The notes under the pieces are model-generated. The model was given only the letters and a program-made list of their open reading frames with translations, made no database searches and had not been told where the DNA came from. A stretch of DNA of 64,000 nt, taken from the NCBI GenBank assembly GCA_016744415.1, contig JADGEL010000001.1, forward strand, positions 868,001 through 932,000, read 5' to 3'. Every line of letters begins with the position of its first letter. The first letter of the stretch is position 1. The position numbers and the translations under genes were made by a program. This document shows positions 55,454 through 64,000 of this stretch, piece by piece. This DNA is from Flavobacteriaceae bacterium (GTDB taxonomy: Bacteria > Bacteroidota > Bacteroidia > Flavobacteriales > Flavobacteriaceae).

Positions 55454-56739
55454 TTGTTTTTAAAAAACATATCAGTATTTTCATCATTGTTTTAATGACT
55501 GTATCTGTGTTTTCTCAAAAACATTTATCCAGCTCTGTATCCTTGAGTAAAAATAGTGTTTATGTAGGAGAGCCTGTGCAAGTAACGGTTTCGGTATTTA
55601 CATCTACGTGGTTTACAAAAGGAGTAAACCCTGGAAACATAAAAGTAAATGGAGCATTTACGGTTTATTTTAGATCGCTAAGCACGTCCAAGCAAGTCAA
55701 TGGAAAAACGATTGCAGGAGTTCAATTGTTCTTTAATGTATTTCCTCATGAAGATGGCGCTATTGAATTTCCACCTCTAGATATTGAAGTCGAAACTCCT
55801 GATTTTGGAGGTTATAAAGGTATTAGGCATATTGTTAAAACAAATCCAAGAACTATCAATGTAAAACCCATTCCGGCAAATTTTGATGCAGATGATTGGT
55901 TAGTAACCTCATGGATGTCGGCTACTGAAAATTGGAATGGAGATTTAAAAAATGTAAAAGTAGGTGATGTTTTAGAGCGAAATATTTCTAGAAATGCTTC
56001 CAATACGGTTTCAGAATTGATTCCGCCAATAAAATGGGATACCATTGCAAATGTGAGTTTGTATCCAGCCAGATCTTCTGTTAGTAATAACAAAACCAAA
56101 ACATCAATAAGCGCAACAAGATCAGAGGGTACTCGCTACTTATTCGAAAATGAAGGCACGGTGGTAATTCCAAAAATGGAATTGACCTGGTACAATCCGT
56201 ACAAAAATAAATTGTACAAAAAAACGATGCCAGAGGTAATCATAAATGTACAACCGAACCCTGATTTGGGTATGTTAGCCACTGTTAAAGAACAGTTGGA
56301 AAAGTCAAAAACCGCAGAAGAAAGTCAAGAGGAAAAAGCATTAACAATATTAGGACTTACAATAAAACAATTTTTAATTTTGTTGGCAATTGGATTACTA
56401 TCACTTTACTTATCAATTAAGTTGATGCTACTTGTATTGAAATCATATAAACGTAAAAGAGCGGTTTACTTGAATTCAGAAAAGTATTATTTTGATTTGT
56501 TTATCAAATCTATTCGTTCTAAAAATCAGCAAGAAATTCAAAAAACGTTGTATCGCTGGATTGACATGTTGCATTTAGATGAACCAACTATATCCAATTT
56601 TGTTAAAACATATGGTATAGAAAGTATGATAGAAGATAAAATCATCAATGAAAAAGAGTGGGTCTTGGCACGCAAAAAATATATTTCTAGACAAAAAAAT
56701 AATATCAAAATTCAAAATAGTTTATGGATAAACCCATAA
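55447..56739 (+). CDS. batD: BatD-like protein
   Basis: The 430-residue protein has a Sec signal (IFIIVLMTVSVFSQ), BatD-type beta domains (SLSKNSVYVGEPVQVTVSVF, TVYFRSLSTSKQVNGKT, FNVFPHEDGAIEFPPL) and a single C-terminal transmembrane helix (about 298-323, FLILLAIGLLSLYLSIKLMLLVL), then about 100 cytoplasmic residues. It is shorter than some BatD proteins. It ends the Bat operon. The gap 56740-56933 shows no gene; an ATG at 56892 is in frame with the next gene. Confidence 0.85.
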   Translation: MVIVFKKHISIFIIVLMTVSVFSQKHLSSSVSLSKNSVYVGEPVQVTVSVFTSTWFTKGVNPGNIKVNGAFTVYFRSLSTSKQVNGKTIAGVQLFFNVFPHEDGAIEFPPLDIEVETPDFGGYKGIRHIVKTNPRTINVKPIPANFDADDWLVTSWMSATENWNGDLKNVKVGDVLERNISRNASNTVSELIPPIKWDTIANVSLYPARSSVSNNKTKTSISATRSEGTRYLFENEGTVVIPKMELTWYNPYKNKLYKKTMPEVIINVQPNPDLGMLATVKEQLEKSKTAEESQEEKALTILGLTIKQFLILLAIGLLSLYLSIKLMLLVLKSYKRKRAVYLNSEKYYFDLFIKSIRSKNQQEIQKTLYRWIDMLHLDEPTISNFVKTYGIESMIEDKIINEKEWVLARKKYISRQKNNIKIQNSLWINP

Positions 56740-56933
56740 AAAACACTTGCTCTTAACGGTCTTGTTTACGAAACGGAGCGTATAAAAAAAATACTTATAT
56801 TCGATTTGTCTTAAAGTCGAAGTTTAAAATTTGGCGAAACTTTTCATTAAATAAATATAAAAGCATCAAATGATATTTGCAGTAAAAATAAATGCCCCTA
56901 TTTTTGCTGGTTTTAATTAAGCTTTATAGCAAC

Positions 56934-57605
56934 ATGAGAAACTTTATAACAACGTGTTTTTTTCTTATTCCAATTATTATTTGGTCTCAGGCTCCAAAAG
57001 AAGTAGTAGATGCAAGTAATCCACTTTCAAAAGGGTTGAATGCGTATCAGATTTTTCGTATCAAACCAAATGTACTTGATATGCAGAATATTGTAAACTA
57101 CACAACTAGTAAGTGGTTTATTAGGGGGTCTATTGATTATAATAAAATTCATTCTGGAGGTCTTAATTATGGAGCATCAAGTTTCCTTGTTTCTAGACTT
57201 TTTAAGTTTTCACCTGATAACGAATTATGGAAAGTCCAAATAGGGGTAGGAGCAATTGTTTCTGATTCAAAATTGAATGGATTTAGTGGAGGTATTAGTT
57301 TCGTAGGCGTTCAATCTTATAAAAAATGGAAATTTGTAGAACTTTTTACGTATCAAATTAATAATACTATTGAGGCTCAGTATGGAGTGTATTATAAAAT
57401 TTCGAAAAATGGATTGTGGGAAGTTAGGTCGCATCCAAGAATGCTTTTTAACTTGGATACTGGCAAAAATGAAATTCCTGCAGGTGTTGGGGTTGGTAAA
57501 ACCATATTAGGGAAATCATTCACAACTTATGTTTTTTGTGAGCCAGAATATGATTTTGTTGCAAATGATTATTTAATTTATACTGGTGTGAAAGTTATTT
57601 TCTAA
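56934..57605 (+). CDS. Secreted or outer-membrane beta-rich protein of unknown function
   Basis: ATG 56934 gives 223 residues with a clean Sec signal (NFITTCFFLIPIIIWSQA); an in-frame ATG at 56892 would place 14 residues before it. The mature part alternates in a barrel-like way (FIRGSIDYNKIHSGGLNYGASSFLVS, VQIGVGAIVSDS) and ends DYLIYTGVKVIF. No family is recognised. It lies between the Bat operon and the sulfatase genes, with a TATTTTTG box after its stop (57617) probably serving the sulfatase. Confidence 0.6.
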   Translation: MRNFITTCFFLIPIIIWSQAPKEVVDASNPLSKGLNAYQIFRIKPNVLDMQNIVNYTTSKWFIRGSIDYNKIHSGGLNYGASSFLVSRLFKFSPDNELWKVQIGVGAIVSDSKLNGFSGGISFVGVQSYKKWKFVELFTYQINNTIEAQYGVYYKISKNGLWEVRSHPRMLFNLDTGKNEIPAGVGVGKTILGKSFTTYVFCEPEYDFVANDYLIYTGVKVIF

Positions 57606-57717
57606 TTTAAATTTATTATTTTTGAGATACCAAAATTGTATATTAAAAATATTATTTAACCTTGATTTAACCCTTTTTAAAGATCGTTATATCTATTATT
57701 AACTTTAAAATTATTTT

Positions 57718-59235
57718 ATGAAAAAACAACAAAGCAATTTATTTTTATTTGCAACTGCCTTTTTAATGGCAAGTGCAATCTTTGCCCAAGACAAACCAAA
57801 CATCCTCGTAATTTGGGGTGATGACATTGGATGGGACAACATTAGTGCGTATAACCACGGAATGATGGGTTATAAAACTCCAAACATTGACCGTATTGCT
57901 AATGAAGGTGCTATGTTTACAGATTGGTATTCGCAACAATCTTGTACTGCTGGTAGGGCTGCATTTATTTTAGGCCAACACCCTTTTAGAACTGGATTAT
58001 TAACTATTGGGATGCCTGGAGGAGAACAAGGAATAAAAGACGACCAACCTACCATTGCAGAATTATTAAAAAATCAAGGATATACTTCTGGACAATTCGG
58101 AAAAAATCATTTAGGAGATAGAGATGAAATGTTACCTACCAACCATGGTTTTGACGAGTTTTATGGTAACTTATATCATTTAAATGCTGAAGAAGAGCCA
58201 GAAGGATATTATTATCCTAAAGATCCAGAATTTCATAAAAAATTCGGACCTCGTGGAGTTTTGCATTCGTATGCAGATGGAAAAATTGAAGATACTGGCC
58301 CATTAACAAAAAAGAGAATGGAAACTGCAGATGAAGAATTTACTGCAGCAGCAATAAACTTTATTGAAAGAGCACATGAAGCAGGAAAACCTTTCTTTGT
58401 TTGGTTAAGTGCAACTCGTATGCACGTTTGGACTCATTTAAAAGACGAAAGCACAGGAGTAACAGGAATTGGTTTGTATCCAGATGGTATGGTAGAACAT
58501 GACAAAGCAATTGGAACTGTACTTGATAAGTTAGAAGAATTAGGAATTATGGATAATACAATTATCATGTATTCTACCGATAATGGAGCAGAAAAGTTTA
58601 CTTGGCCTGATGGAGGTACTACACCATTTGCAGGTGAAAAAGGAACGACTTGGGAAGGTGGATTTAGAGCTCCATGTGCAATTCGTTGGCCTGGGGTTAT
58701 AGAACCAGGTACAAAATATAATGATATCTTTTCTCACGAAGACATGATGCCAACATTATTAGCTGCTGCTGGAGTTCCTGATGTAAAAGAAAAACTATTA
58801 ACAGGATATCAAGCAAATGGTAAAAACTTTAAAGTTCATTTAGATGGGTATAATATGATGCCTTATTTAAAAGGAGAAGTTGATAAATCACCAAGACATG
58901 AAATCTTTTATTTTGATGCAGGAGGTAATTTAAATGCATTGCGTTATGATAATTGGAAAATACATTTTACAATTATGGAAGGAGCAATTAATGAAGCCTA
59001 TAGAAAGACTCCATCATGGCCAATTCTTATTAATTTAAGAGCTGACCCTTTTGAGGTATCTTGGAAATCTTCAATGTATACACGTTGGATGGCAGACAAT
59101 ATGTGGTTATTTGTACCAGCTCAAGCTTATGTAGGTGAATTTCTAAAAACATTTCAAGAGTTTCCACCAGTATCAGGAAGTTCTTTAGGTATTGATGGTG
59201 TGATGCAAGCTTTAAAAGCAAGACCACAAAATTAA
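57718..59235 (+). CDS. Arylsulfatase-type sulfatase (Cys-type), secreted
   Basis: The 505-residue protein has a Sec signal ending IFAQ and a type I sulfatase fold: NILVIWGDDIGWDN metal site, the sulfatase signature CTAGR with Cys76 as the residue matured to formylglycine, KNHLGD, and YSTDNGAE. Maturation needs a sulfatase-modifying enzyme, which is not in the window. Its substrate is unknown. It is monocistronic, ending at a good terminator, but lies beside a beta-barrel/HAD/sulfur transporter run and a second sulfatase. Confidence 0.92.
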   Translation: MKKQQSNLFLFATAFLMASAIFAQDKPNILVIWGDDIGWDNISAYNHGMMGYKTPNIDRIANEGAMFTDWYSQQSCTAGRAAFILGQHPFRTGLLTIGMPGGEQGIKDDQPTIAELLKNQGYTSGQFGKNHLGDRDEMLPTNHGFDEFYGNLYHLNAEEEPEGYYYPKDPEFHKKFGPRGVLHSYADGKIEDTGPLTKKRMETADEEFTAAAINFIERAHEAGKPFFVWLSATRMHVWTHLKDESTGVTGIGLYPDGMVEHDKAIGTVLDKLEELGIMDNTIIMYSTDNGAEKFTWPDGGTTPFAGEKGTTWEGGFRAPCAIRWPGVIEPGTKYNDIFSHEDMMPTLLAAAGVPDVKEKLLTGYQANGKNFKVHLDGYNMMPYLKGEVDKSPRHEIFYFDAGGNLNALRYDNWKIHFTIMEGAINEAYRKTPSWPILINLRADPFEVSWKSSMYTRWMADNMWLFVPAQAYVGEFLKTFQEFPPVSGSSLGIDGVMQALKARPQN

Positions 59236-59257
59236 TTTTATCATCGAGATAACTGAA

Positions 59258-59300
59258 AAAAACAAAAGCTAAATATTTTATATATTTAGCTTTTGTTTTT
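59258..59300 (+). terminator. Rho-independent terminator after the first sulfatase
   Basis: AAAAACAAAAGCTAAATA (from 59258) pairs with TATTTAGCTTTTGTTTTT (to 59300), about 18 bp with a short AT loop; the T-rich right arm doubles as the U-tract. Confidence 0.85.
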
Positions 59301-59317
59301 ATACTAATTCATTTACT

Positions 59318-59860
59318 ATGGCACAAAAATTATTATTAAACCTTATCCTTTTATTATGTATAACATTTGTAAATGCACAAGAAAAAAAAGACCATGAAGA
59401 AAAAGAGTATCCAGAGAGAAAACATTCTATAGCATTAATAATTAGTCATACGCAAATTGCAGAAGGTGTAGAAAATGGAGAAAAAAAATGGATTTCACTA
59501 CCTTCTTGGGGTATAGATTATAATTACGAAATTAGTGAGCGATGGGCAATTGGCTTGCACAACGATATTGTTGTAGAAAGTTTTGTGGTAGAACATAATG
59601 ATGGTACAGAAATAGAACGGAGCTCTCCTTTTGCAAGTGCCGTTGTTGGAATGTTTAAGCCAATTAAAAATTTTAGTTTGGTTTTGGGAGCGGGTGGTGA
59701 ATTTTCTAAAGAAGAAAATTTATTTCTAATTAGAGCAGGGATTGAATATGGTTACCTAATCCATAACAATTGGGAACTTATTGCTAATATAACAAACGAC
59801 TTAAAAATTAACACCTATAATTCTTGGAGCATTGGCTTCGGAATTGCAAGAAAAATTTAA
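59318..59860 (+). CDS. Small outer-membrane beta-barrel protein
   Basis: The 180-residue protein has a Sec signal (LNLILLLCITFVNAQ), a charged segment (KKDHEEKEYPERKH) and an eight-strand-like barrel pattern (LPSWGIDYNYEISERWAIGLHNDIVVESF, IRAGIEYGYLIHNNWELIANIT) ending SIGFGIARKI. The histidine/glutamate-rich N-terminus is only a hint of metal binding. It begins 11 nt before the HAD gene, so they are likely co-transcribed. Function unknown. Confidence 0.65.
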   Translation: MAQKLLLNLILLLCITFVNAQEKKDHEEKEYPERKHSIALIISHTQIAEGVENGEKKWISLPSWGIDYNYEISERWAIGLHNDIVVESFVVEHNDGTEIERSSPFASAVVGMFKPIKNFSLVLGAGGEFSKEENLFLIRAGIEYGYLIHNNWELIANITNDLKINTYNSWSIGFGIARKI

Positions 59861-59871
59861 AAATAATAATT

Positions 59872-60903
59872 ATGAAATACTTTAGTAACACCACAGCAAT
59901 AATATTGTTCATAAGCATATTAGCTTTATCGTGCGTATCACCTAATAATAATGAGCAAGACCAAAATAAAACTATAAAAAAAGACCCTCTTCCATCTTGG
60001 AATGATGTTGCATCAAAAAACAATATTATTGCTTATGTAAATGAAGTAACCAACCCAGAAAACAAAACGTTTATTCCAATAAAAGATCGTATTGCAACTT
60101 TTGATAATGATGGAAATTTATGGGCAGAACAACCAGCCTATTTTCAATTATTTTTTGCTATAGATAGAGTAAAAGAGATGGCTGCTGATCATCCTGAATG
60201 GAAAGTTGAGCAACCATTTAAAGCTGTCCTTGAAAATGATATGGAGGAATTAAAAAAACACGGAGAACATGGTCTAGTTCAACTAGTAATGGCTACACAT
60301 GCTGGTAAAACAATTGAAGAGTTCGATACTGATGTTAAAGATTGGATTGCCACTGCTAAACATCCTACTAAAAATGTTGGTTATGATAAATTAGTTTATC
60401 AGCCTATGCTAGAACTGTTACAATATCTTAGAGTTAATAATTTTAAAACCTATATTGTTTCTGGTGGAGGAGTTGATTTTATGAGAGCATTTGTTTCTCC
60501 TATTTATGGGATTCCGTCAGAACAAATCTTAGGTTCAAGAATTAAAACAAAATTTGAGTACAATAATGGAAATCCTAAAATAGTGCACCTCCCTGAACTA
60601 GATTATAATAATGACAAAGAAGGAAAACCATTAAACATTCAAAAAATTATAGGAAAAAAACCTGTTTTTTCATCTGGTAATTCTGATGGAGATTTACAAA
60701 TGATGCAGTACGCTGCTTCAAACGAATATAAAAGTTTTATGCTCTATGTACACCATACTGATTCTATTAGAGAGTGGGCTTACGACAGAGAATCGCATAT
60801 TGGAAGATTAGATAAAGGACTAGACCAAGCACTAAATGATGGATGGACAGTGATTGATATGGAAAAAGACTGGAAAGTTATTTACCCTTTTGAACTTAAT
60901 TAA
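59872..60903 (+). CDS. HAD-superfamily phosphatase-like lipoprotein
   Basis: ATG 59872 gives 343 residues with a lipobox (LALSC); a TTG at 59824 would overlap the upstream gene and is rejected. HAD motifs are visible: motif I FDNDGN (nucleophile and acid aspartates, with asparagine where threonine is usual), motif II YIVSGGGVDFM, motif IV SSGNSDGDLQM. The motifs resemble phosphoserine-phosphatase-like HADs. As a lipoprotein it acts outside the cytoplasm, perhaps on phosphorylated or sulfated organics. It overlaps nothing but lies 1 nt from the YeeE gene. Confidence 0.8.
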   Translation: MKYFSNTTAIILFISILALSCVSPNNNEQDQNKTIKKDPLPSWNDVASKNNIIAYVNEVTNPENKTFIPIKDRIATFDNDGNLWAEQPAYFQLFFAIDRVKEMAADHPEWKVEQPFKAVLENDMEELKKHGEHGLVQLVMATHAGKTIEEFDTDVKDWIATAKHPTKNVGYDKLVYQPMLELLQYLRVNNFKTYIVSGGGVDFMRAFVSPIYGIPSEQILGSRIKTKFEYNNGNPKIVHLPELDYNNDKEGKPLNIQKIIGKKPVFSSGNSDGDLQMMQYAASNEYKSFMLYVHHTDSIREWAYDRESHIGRLDKGLDQALNDGWTVIDMEKDWKVIYPFELN

Positions 60904-60904
60904 T

Positions 60905-61903
60905 ATGGAAATAGTACTATTTGGATTTTTATTTGGAGCTATACTTATTTATGCTAAATTAAATAAATACAATACCATTAGTGGATTAGCAATACTTGAA
61001 GATTTAGCCGTTGTAAAAACAATTGCATTAGCAATAGGTTTAGGAGTTATTATACTCAGTATAGAGATTGATTTAGGACTTGCTTCATACCATGTAAAAC
61101 CATTTTTGGTTGGAGGTGTTCTGTTAGGTGGTCTTTTATTTGGTGTAGGAATGGCAATTTTGGGATATTGCCCAGGAACACTAGCTATTTCTTTAGGAGA
61201 AGGCTCTTTAGATGCCCTTATCGGAATTATAGGAGGTCTTTTTGGAGGTCTAGCTTTTACAATTATTTTACCATCAATTCAAAGTGTATTGGATCCTAAT
61301 TTAGGAGCTATTTCTTTGAATACATTAATTAAATCAAAAACAATATATTATATTCTTATTTTTATTATTGGAATGTCATTTATTTATATTTCATTTTGGT
61401 TAAATAAAAAAGATAAAACACAAGGCAAAAAGTGGATATATTCAGGTATAGCGTTAGCAATTTTAAACGCTATTATTTTTTCGAGCTTTACATCCAACCG
61501 TCCAATCGGAGCTTCAACATCATTTCCTTATGTGGCTGATGCTCTATCAGGCATAACAGATAATGATTATTATAAAGCCATCCAATCAGATGGTTATTGG
61601 GAAGTTTTATTCTTAGGAGGAGCTTTTTTATCTGGACTAATAATATCATTGATAAAAAAAGAATTTCAATTTAAACTTATTTATAAAAATTGGCAGAGAT
61701 TTAAAGGAACATCAAAAACAAAAAGGGTAATTTGGGCATTTCTTGGAGGTTTTGTTTTAATTTTTGGAGCAAGAATGGCAGGTGGTTGTACTAGTGGACA
61801 TATCCTTTCTGGAGGTATGCAACTTTCTTTGAGTAGTCTTGTTTTTGCGGTATTTACTTTTATTGGTTTATTGATAACTGGAAAATTATTTTATAAACAA
61901 TAA
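60905..61903 (+). CDS. YeeE/YedE-family (TsuA-like) sulfur-compound transporter
   Basis: ATG 60905 gives 332 residues; an ATG at 60854 lies inside the HAD gene and is rejected. About nine hydrophobic segments surround the conserved cysteine motifs GYCPGT (Cys89) and GGCTSGH (Cys295). In TsuA-type proteins these cysteines pass thiosulfate across the membrane. Thiosulfate or a related sulfur species is the likely cargo. Co-location with a HAD lipoprotein and two sulfatases ties it to sulfur scavenging; this link is inferred. Confidence 0.85.
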   Translation: MEIVLFGFLFGAILIYAKLNKYNTISGLAILEDLAVVKTIALAIGLGVIILSIEIDLGLASYHVKPFLVGGVLLGGLLFGVGMAILGYCPGTLAISLGEGSLDALIGIIGGLFGGLAFTIILPSIQSVLDPNLGAISLNTLIKSKTIYYILIFIIGMSFIYISFWLNKKDKTQGKKWIYSGIALAILNAIIFSSFTSNRPIGASTSFPYVADALSGITDNDYYKAIQSDGYWEVLFLGGAFLSGLIISLIKKEFQFKLIYKNWQRFKGTSKTKRVIWAFLGGFVLIFGARMAGGCTSGHILSGGMQLSLSSLVFAVFTFIGLLITGKLFYKQ

Positions 61904-61939
61904 TTATATCAACTAGAATTAAAATCCCTTAACCAATAA

Positions 61940-62530
61940 ATGAAATTATCCCAAAGTGCTATAAAAAATTTAGTTTCCAATTACTTTCCAAATTTAAAGG
62001 AAAAAGATGTGGATATTTTCTTATCAATAACTAAATATTACTCTGCAAACAATAAAGAAATAATTCTTAAAAGTGGTAAAACAGATAAAAATCTAGTTTT
62101 TATATTAAAAGGAGTGGCACGCGCTTATTGTATTAATGATAAAGGGCAAGAATTAAATAATTTTATTAGAGCTCAAGGGCATTTAATGGGAGATGCGAAA
62201 GCATTTGGAGATGATGTTCAACTTCTTAACACTGAAGCTATTGGTGAAATTCATTTTTTAAAATTTGATATTAGTAAATTAGAAGCTTTAGGTTATAATT
62301 CTCCTGAAATCATGAAATTTTATTTAGACTTTTTAAAAGAAATTATTCTCACACTTTCATATCGACTAAATACTTTTGTTACTATGACTTCAGAAGAACG
62401 ATATTTAGATTTGATAAAATGGAATCCTATATTGTTAGAGACTACTTTTGATAAACACCTTGCAAGTTTTTTAGGAATAACGCCAATAACATTACATAGG
62501 ATAAAAAAAAGTTTAAAACCTATCAAATGA
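61940..62530 (+). CDS. Crp/Fnr-family transcriptional regulator
   Basis: The 196-residue protein has an N-terminal cyclic-nucleotide-binding-type domain (IILKSGKTDKNLVFILKGVARAY, then FIRAQGHLMGDAKAFG) and a C-terminal helix-turn-helix (KHLASFLGITPITLHRIKKSL) like flavobacterial Crp/Fnr proteins. It lacks the Fnr cysteine cluster, so it is not an iron-sulfur sensor. It follows the YeeE gene by 36 nt, so it is probably in the same operon and may autoregulate this sulfur-linked set. Confidence 0.85.
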   Translation: MKLSQSAIKNLVSNYFPNLKEKDVDIFLSITKYYSANNKEIILKSGKTDKNLVFILKGVARAYCINDKGQELNNFIRAQGHLMGDAKAFGDDVQLLNTEAIGEIHFLKFDISKLEALGYNSPEIMKFYLDFLKEIILTLSYRLNTFVTMTSEERYLDLIKWNPILLETTFDKHLASFLGITPITLHRIKKSLKPIK

Positions 62531-62555
62531 TATTTTTTTAACTATTTAGATCTTC

Positions 62556-62563
62556 TATCTTTG
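62556..62563 (+). promoter_or_regulatory. -7 box upstream of the DUF1566-like lipoprotein gene
   Basis: TATCTTTG is a perfect TAnnTTTG box 19 nt before the ATG at 62583. A -33 TTG is not obvious. Confidence 0.5.
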
Positions 62564-62582
62564 CCAAAACTTAAAAAAAAAT

Positions 62583-63161
62583 ATGAAAAAATTCATTTAC
62601 CCTTTATTAATCATTATTTCAATTATCACATTTCAATCTTGTGATGATGATGATCCTCTACCTGTACCATTAACCCATACCATTGGAGATTTTTACCAAG
62701 GAGGTGTTATTTTTTATCTTGATGCAACTGGCGAACACGGTCTAATTTCTGCTGTTTCAGATCAAAGTTTTGATGCAGTATGGGGTTGTCCACCATTAAT
62801 CGTAAACGGAGCTAACGGTGAAGAAATTGGGACAGGTGCTCAAAACACAACCGATATCGTTAACGGTTGTAGTTCTACCATTTCTGGATTTGCTGCAGAG
62901 TTATGTGAGAACCTTGAATTGAATGAGTTTAACGATTGGTTTTTACCAAGTAAAGACGAGTTAAACGAATTGTATCAAAATCGTGATATAGTCAATACCA
63001 CTTCAATAGAAAATGGAGGTGCTCAACTAGAGGATGCTGAATACTGGTCTTCTTCCCACCAAAATAACAATTCTGTGTTTGTGCAACATTTTACAGCAGG
63101 AAATCAGTTTGGAGTTAGCGAAGATGAATTGTATAACGTTCGTGCTGTACGAGCTTTTTAA
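62583..63161 (+). CDS. DUF1566-like (Lcl C-terminal domain) lipoprotein
   Basis: The 192-residue protein has a lipobox (FQSC) followed by DDDDP, a typical Bacteroidota surface-export-like start. The rest has DUF1566 features: GDFYQGGVIFYLDATGEHGLISAV, NDWFLPSKDELNELYQNR, and EYWSSSHQNNNSVFVQHF with a VRAVRAF end. Such domains occur on surface proteins and adhesin-like lipoproteins; the ligand is unknown. It lies 19 nt before the second sulfatase. Confidence 0.75.
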   Translation: MKKFIYPLLIIISIITFQSCDDDDPLPVPLTHTIGDFYQGGVIFYLDATGEHGLISAVSDQSFDAVWGCPPLIVNGANGEEIGTGAQNTTDIVNGCSSTISGFAAELCENLELNEFNDWFLPSKDELNELYQNRDIVNTTSIENGGAQLEDAEYWSSSHQNNNSVFVQHFTAGNQFGVSEDELYNVRAVRAF

Positions 63162-63180
63162 TAAATTATCCTTAAAATAG

Positions 63181-64000
63181 ATGAAAAAACAAAAATTTAC
63201 ATTCCTTCTAAAGTCAGTTTTAGTTGGATTAGCCATTACAGCATTTACAAGTTGTAATCAAAAAGCTACTGATTCAAATTCTACTAACGATTCAAAACCT
63301 GAATTTAAAGGAAAAATCGCTCTAGATATTAGAGATTCAGAATCAGATTGGTCAGCTTATACGCCTAAGTCTGCTCCTGAAGGAGCTCCAAATATTTTAT
63401 TTATTTTGTATGATGATACAGGGTTAGGAGCTTGGTCGCCATACGGAGGAGGTATCAATATGCCAACTATGGATAAATTGGCCGCTAATGGTTTAACTTA
63501 TACTCAGTGGCACACTACTGCTTTATGTTCTCCAACTCGATCAACAATTCAAACAGGAAGAAATCACCACCTTAACGGTATGGCTGCAATTACAGAAACT
63601 GCTGATGGTTTCCCTGGAGCAAATGGAAGAATGGGGCCAGAAGTAGCTCCGCTTTCTATGATTTTACAAGAGAATGGCTACAGTACTTTTTGGATTGGAA
63701 AAAATCATAATGTACCAGAACAAGATGTAGCATCAGGAGGAAGTAAAAAACAATGGCCATTACAAATGGGCTGGGATCGTTTTTATGGATTTATTGGAGG
63801 TGAAACAAACCAATGGTATCCAGACTTAATTGAAGACAATCATTTTGTTGAAAAAGAATTTGAAGAAGGGTATCACCTTTCAAAAGATTTAGCAGATCAT
63901 GCTTTAGGAATGTTAAAAGATCAACAAGCTACCAATCCATCAAAACCTTGGTATTTGTGGTACAATCCAGGAGCAAATCACGCACCTCACCATGCTCCAA
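63181..64000 (+). CDS. Arylsulfatase (Cys-type) lipoprotein, C-terminus beyond the window
   Basis: The open frame from ATG 63181 runs off the window after 273 codons. It has a lipobox (AFTSC), a lead-in (APEGAPNILFILYDDTGLGAW) and the classical sulfatase signature CSPTR with Cys116 as the formylglycine precursor, then TGRNHH and GWDRFYGFIGGE. It resembles the S1_4-type AtsA arylsulfatases of Pseudomonas. The lipid anchor would hold it on a membrane, unlike the secreted first sulfatase. Confidence 0.9.
   Translation, partial: MKKQKFTFLLKSVLVGLAITAFTSCNQKATDSNSTNDSKPEFKGKIALDIRDSESDWSAYTPKSAPEGAPNILFILYDDTGLGAWSPYGGGINMPTMDKLAANGLTYTQWHTTALCSPTRSTIQTGRNHHLNGMAAITETADGFPGANGRMGPEVAPLSMILQENGYSTFWIGKNHNVPEQDVASGGSKKQWPLQMGWDRFYGFIGGETNQWYPDLIEDNHFVEKEFEEGYHLSKDLADHALGMLKDQQATNPSKPWYLWYNPGANHAPHHAP

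Noticed and set aside
1-64000. CRISPR arrays, tRNA or rRNA genes, insertion sequences, phage genes
   Set aside because: Intergenic regions are short and none shows regularly spaced repeats, a cloverleaf with conserved T-loop, or transposase or integrase motifs.

Overview
The window is low-GC DNA from a Bacteroidota member, most likely a flavobacterium. The evidence is a SusC/SusD pair, many Sec and LSxC-type lipoprotein signals, Bacteroidota-style promoters (TTG, about 20 nt, TAnnTTTG), a Bat operon, and A-rich ribosome binding sites rather than strong Shine-Dalgarno sites. I see no rRNA, tRNA, CRISPR array, transposase, integrase or phage gene.

Region 1 (1-18570) reads as a locus for scavenging peptidoglycan and amino sugars. 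A DeoR-type regulator is divergent from susC/susD. A + strand run follows: a NamZ-type exo-N-acetylmuramidase without signal peptide, a sodium/solute symporter, MurQ etherase, a GH3 NagZ-like lipoprotein, a NagB-PIG-L fusion and a GH20 lipoprotein. Next to these lie an L-Ala-D/L-Glu epimerase, an AmpD-like amidase lipoprotein, a PBP4-type D,D-carboxypeptidase lipoprotein and an NhaC-family antiporter. Together they could trim muropeptides outside the cell, import MurNAc-containing sugars, and feed MurNAc-6-P and GlcN-6-P into glycolysis and the dipeptide into amino acid metabolism. No MurNAc kinase and no NagA are visible.

Region 2 (18571-30666) is purine catabolism: xanthine dehydrogenase XdhAB, a GNAT enzyme, allantoinase, allantoicase, membrane urate hydroxylase PuuD with a cytochrome c tail, an OHCU decarboxylase/HIU hydrolase fusion, a CitE/malate-synthase-like TIM-barrel enzyme that may use glyoxylate, and a GuaD-type deaminase. 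A PAS-LuxR regulator sits between this block and the next.

Region 3 (30854-40807) is the complete reductive pyrimidine pathway: an NCS1 transporter with an extra domain, PreT/PreA, dihydropyrimidinase, beta-ureidopropionase, an omega-aminotransferase and a CoA-acylating semialdehyde dehydrogenase. A four-helix-bundle gene with an in-frame stop interrupts this operon.

Region 4 (40944-50213) is mixed: beta-barrel proteins, an octaheme cytochrome/TPR lipoprotein, rsmG, a fatty acid desaturase and an aspartate-type aminotransferase. Region 5 (50338-56739) is the MoxR/Bat aerotolerance-type operon with BatB and BatC fused. Region 6 (56934-64000) holds two sulfatases around a beta-barrel protein, a HAD lipoprotein, a YeeE/YedE sulfur transporter, a Crp/Fnr regulator and a DUF1566-like lipoprotein; the second sulfatase runs off the window.

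Dispersed palindromic repeats are scattered through the window (19371, 24431, 27767, 45710). One copy lies in frame inside xdhA and appears to be translated.
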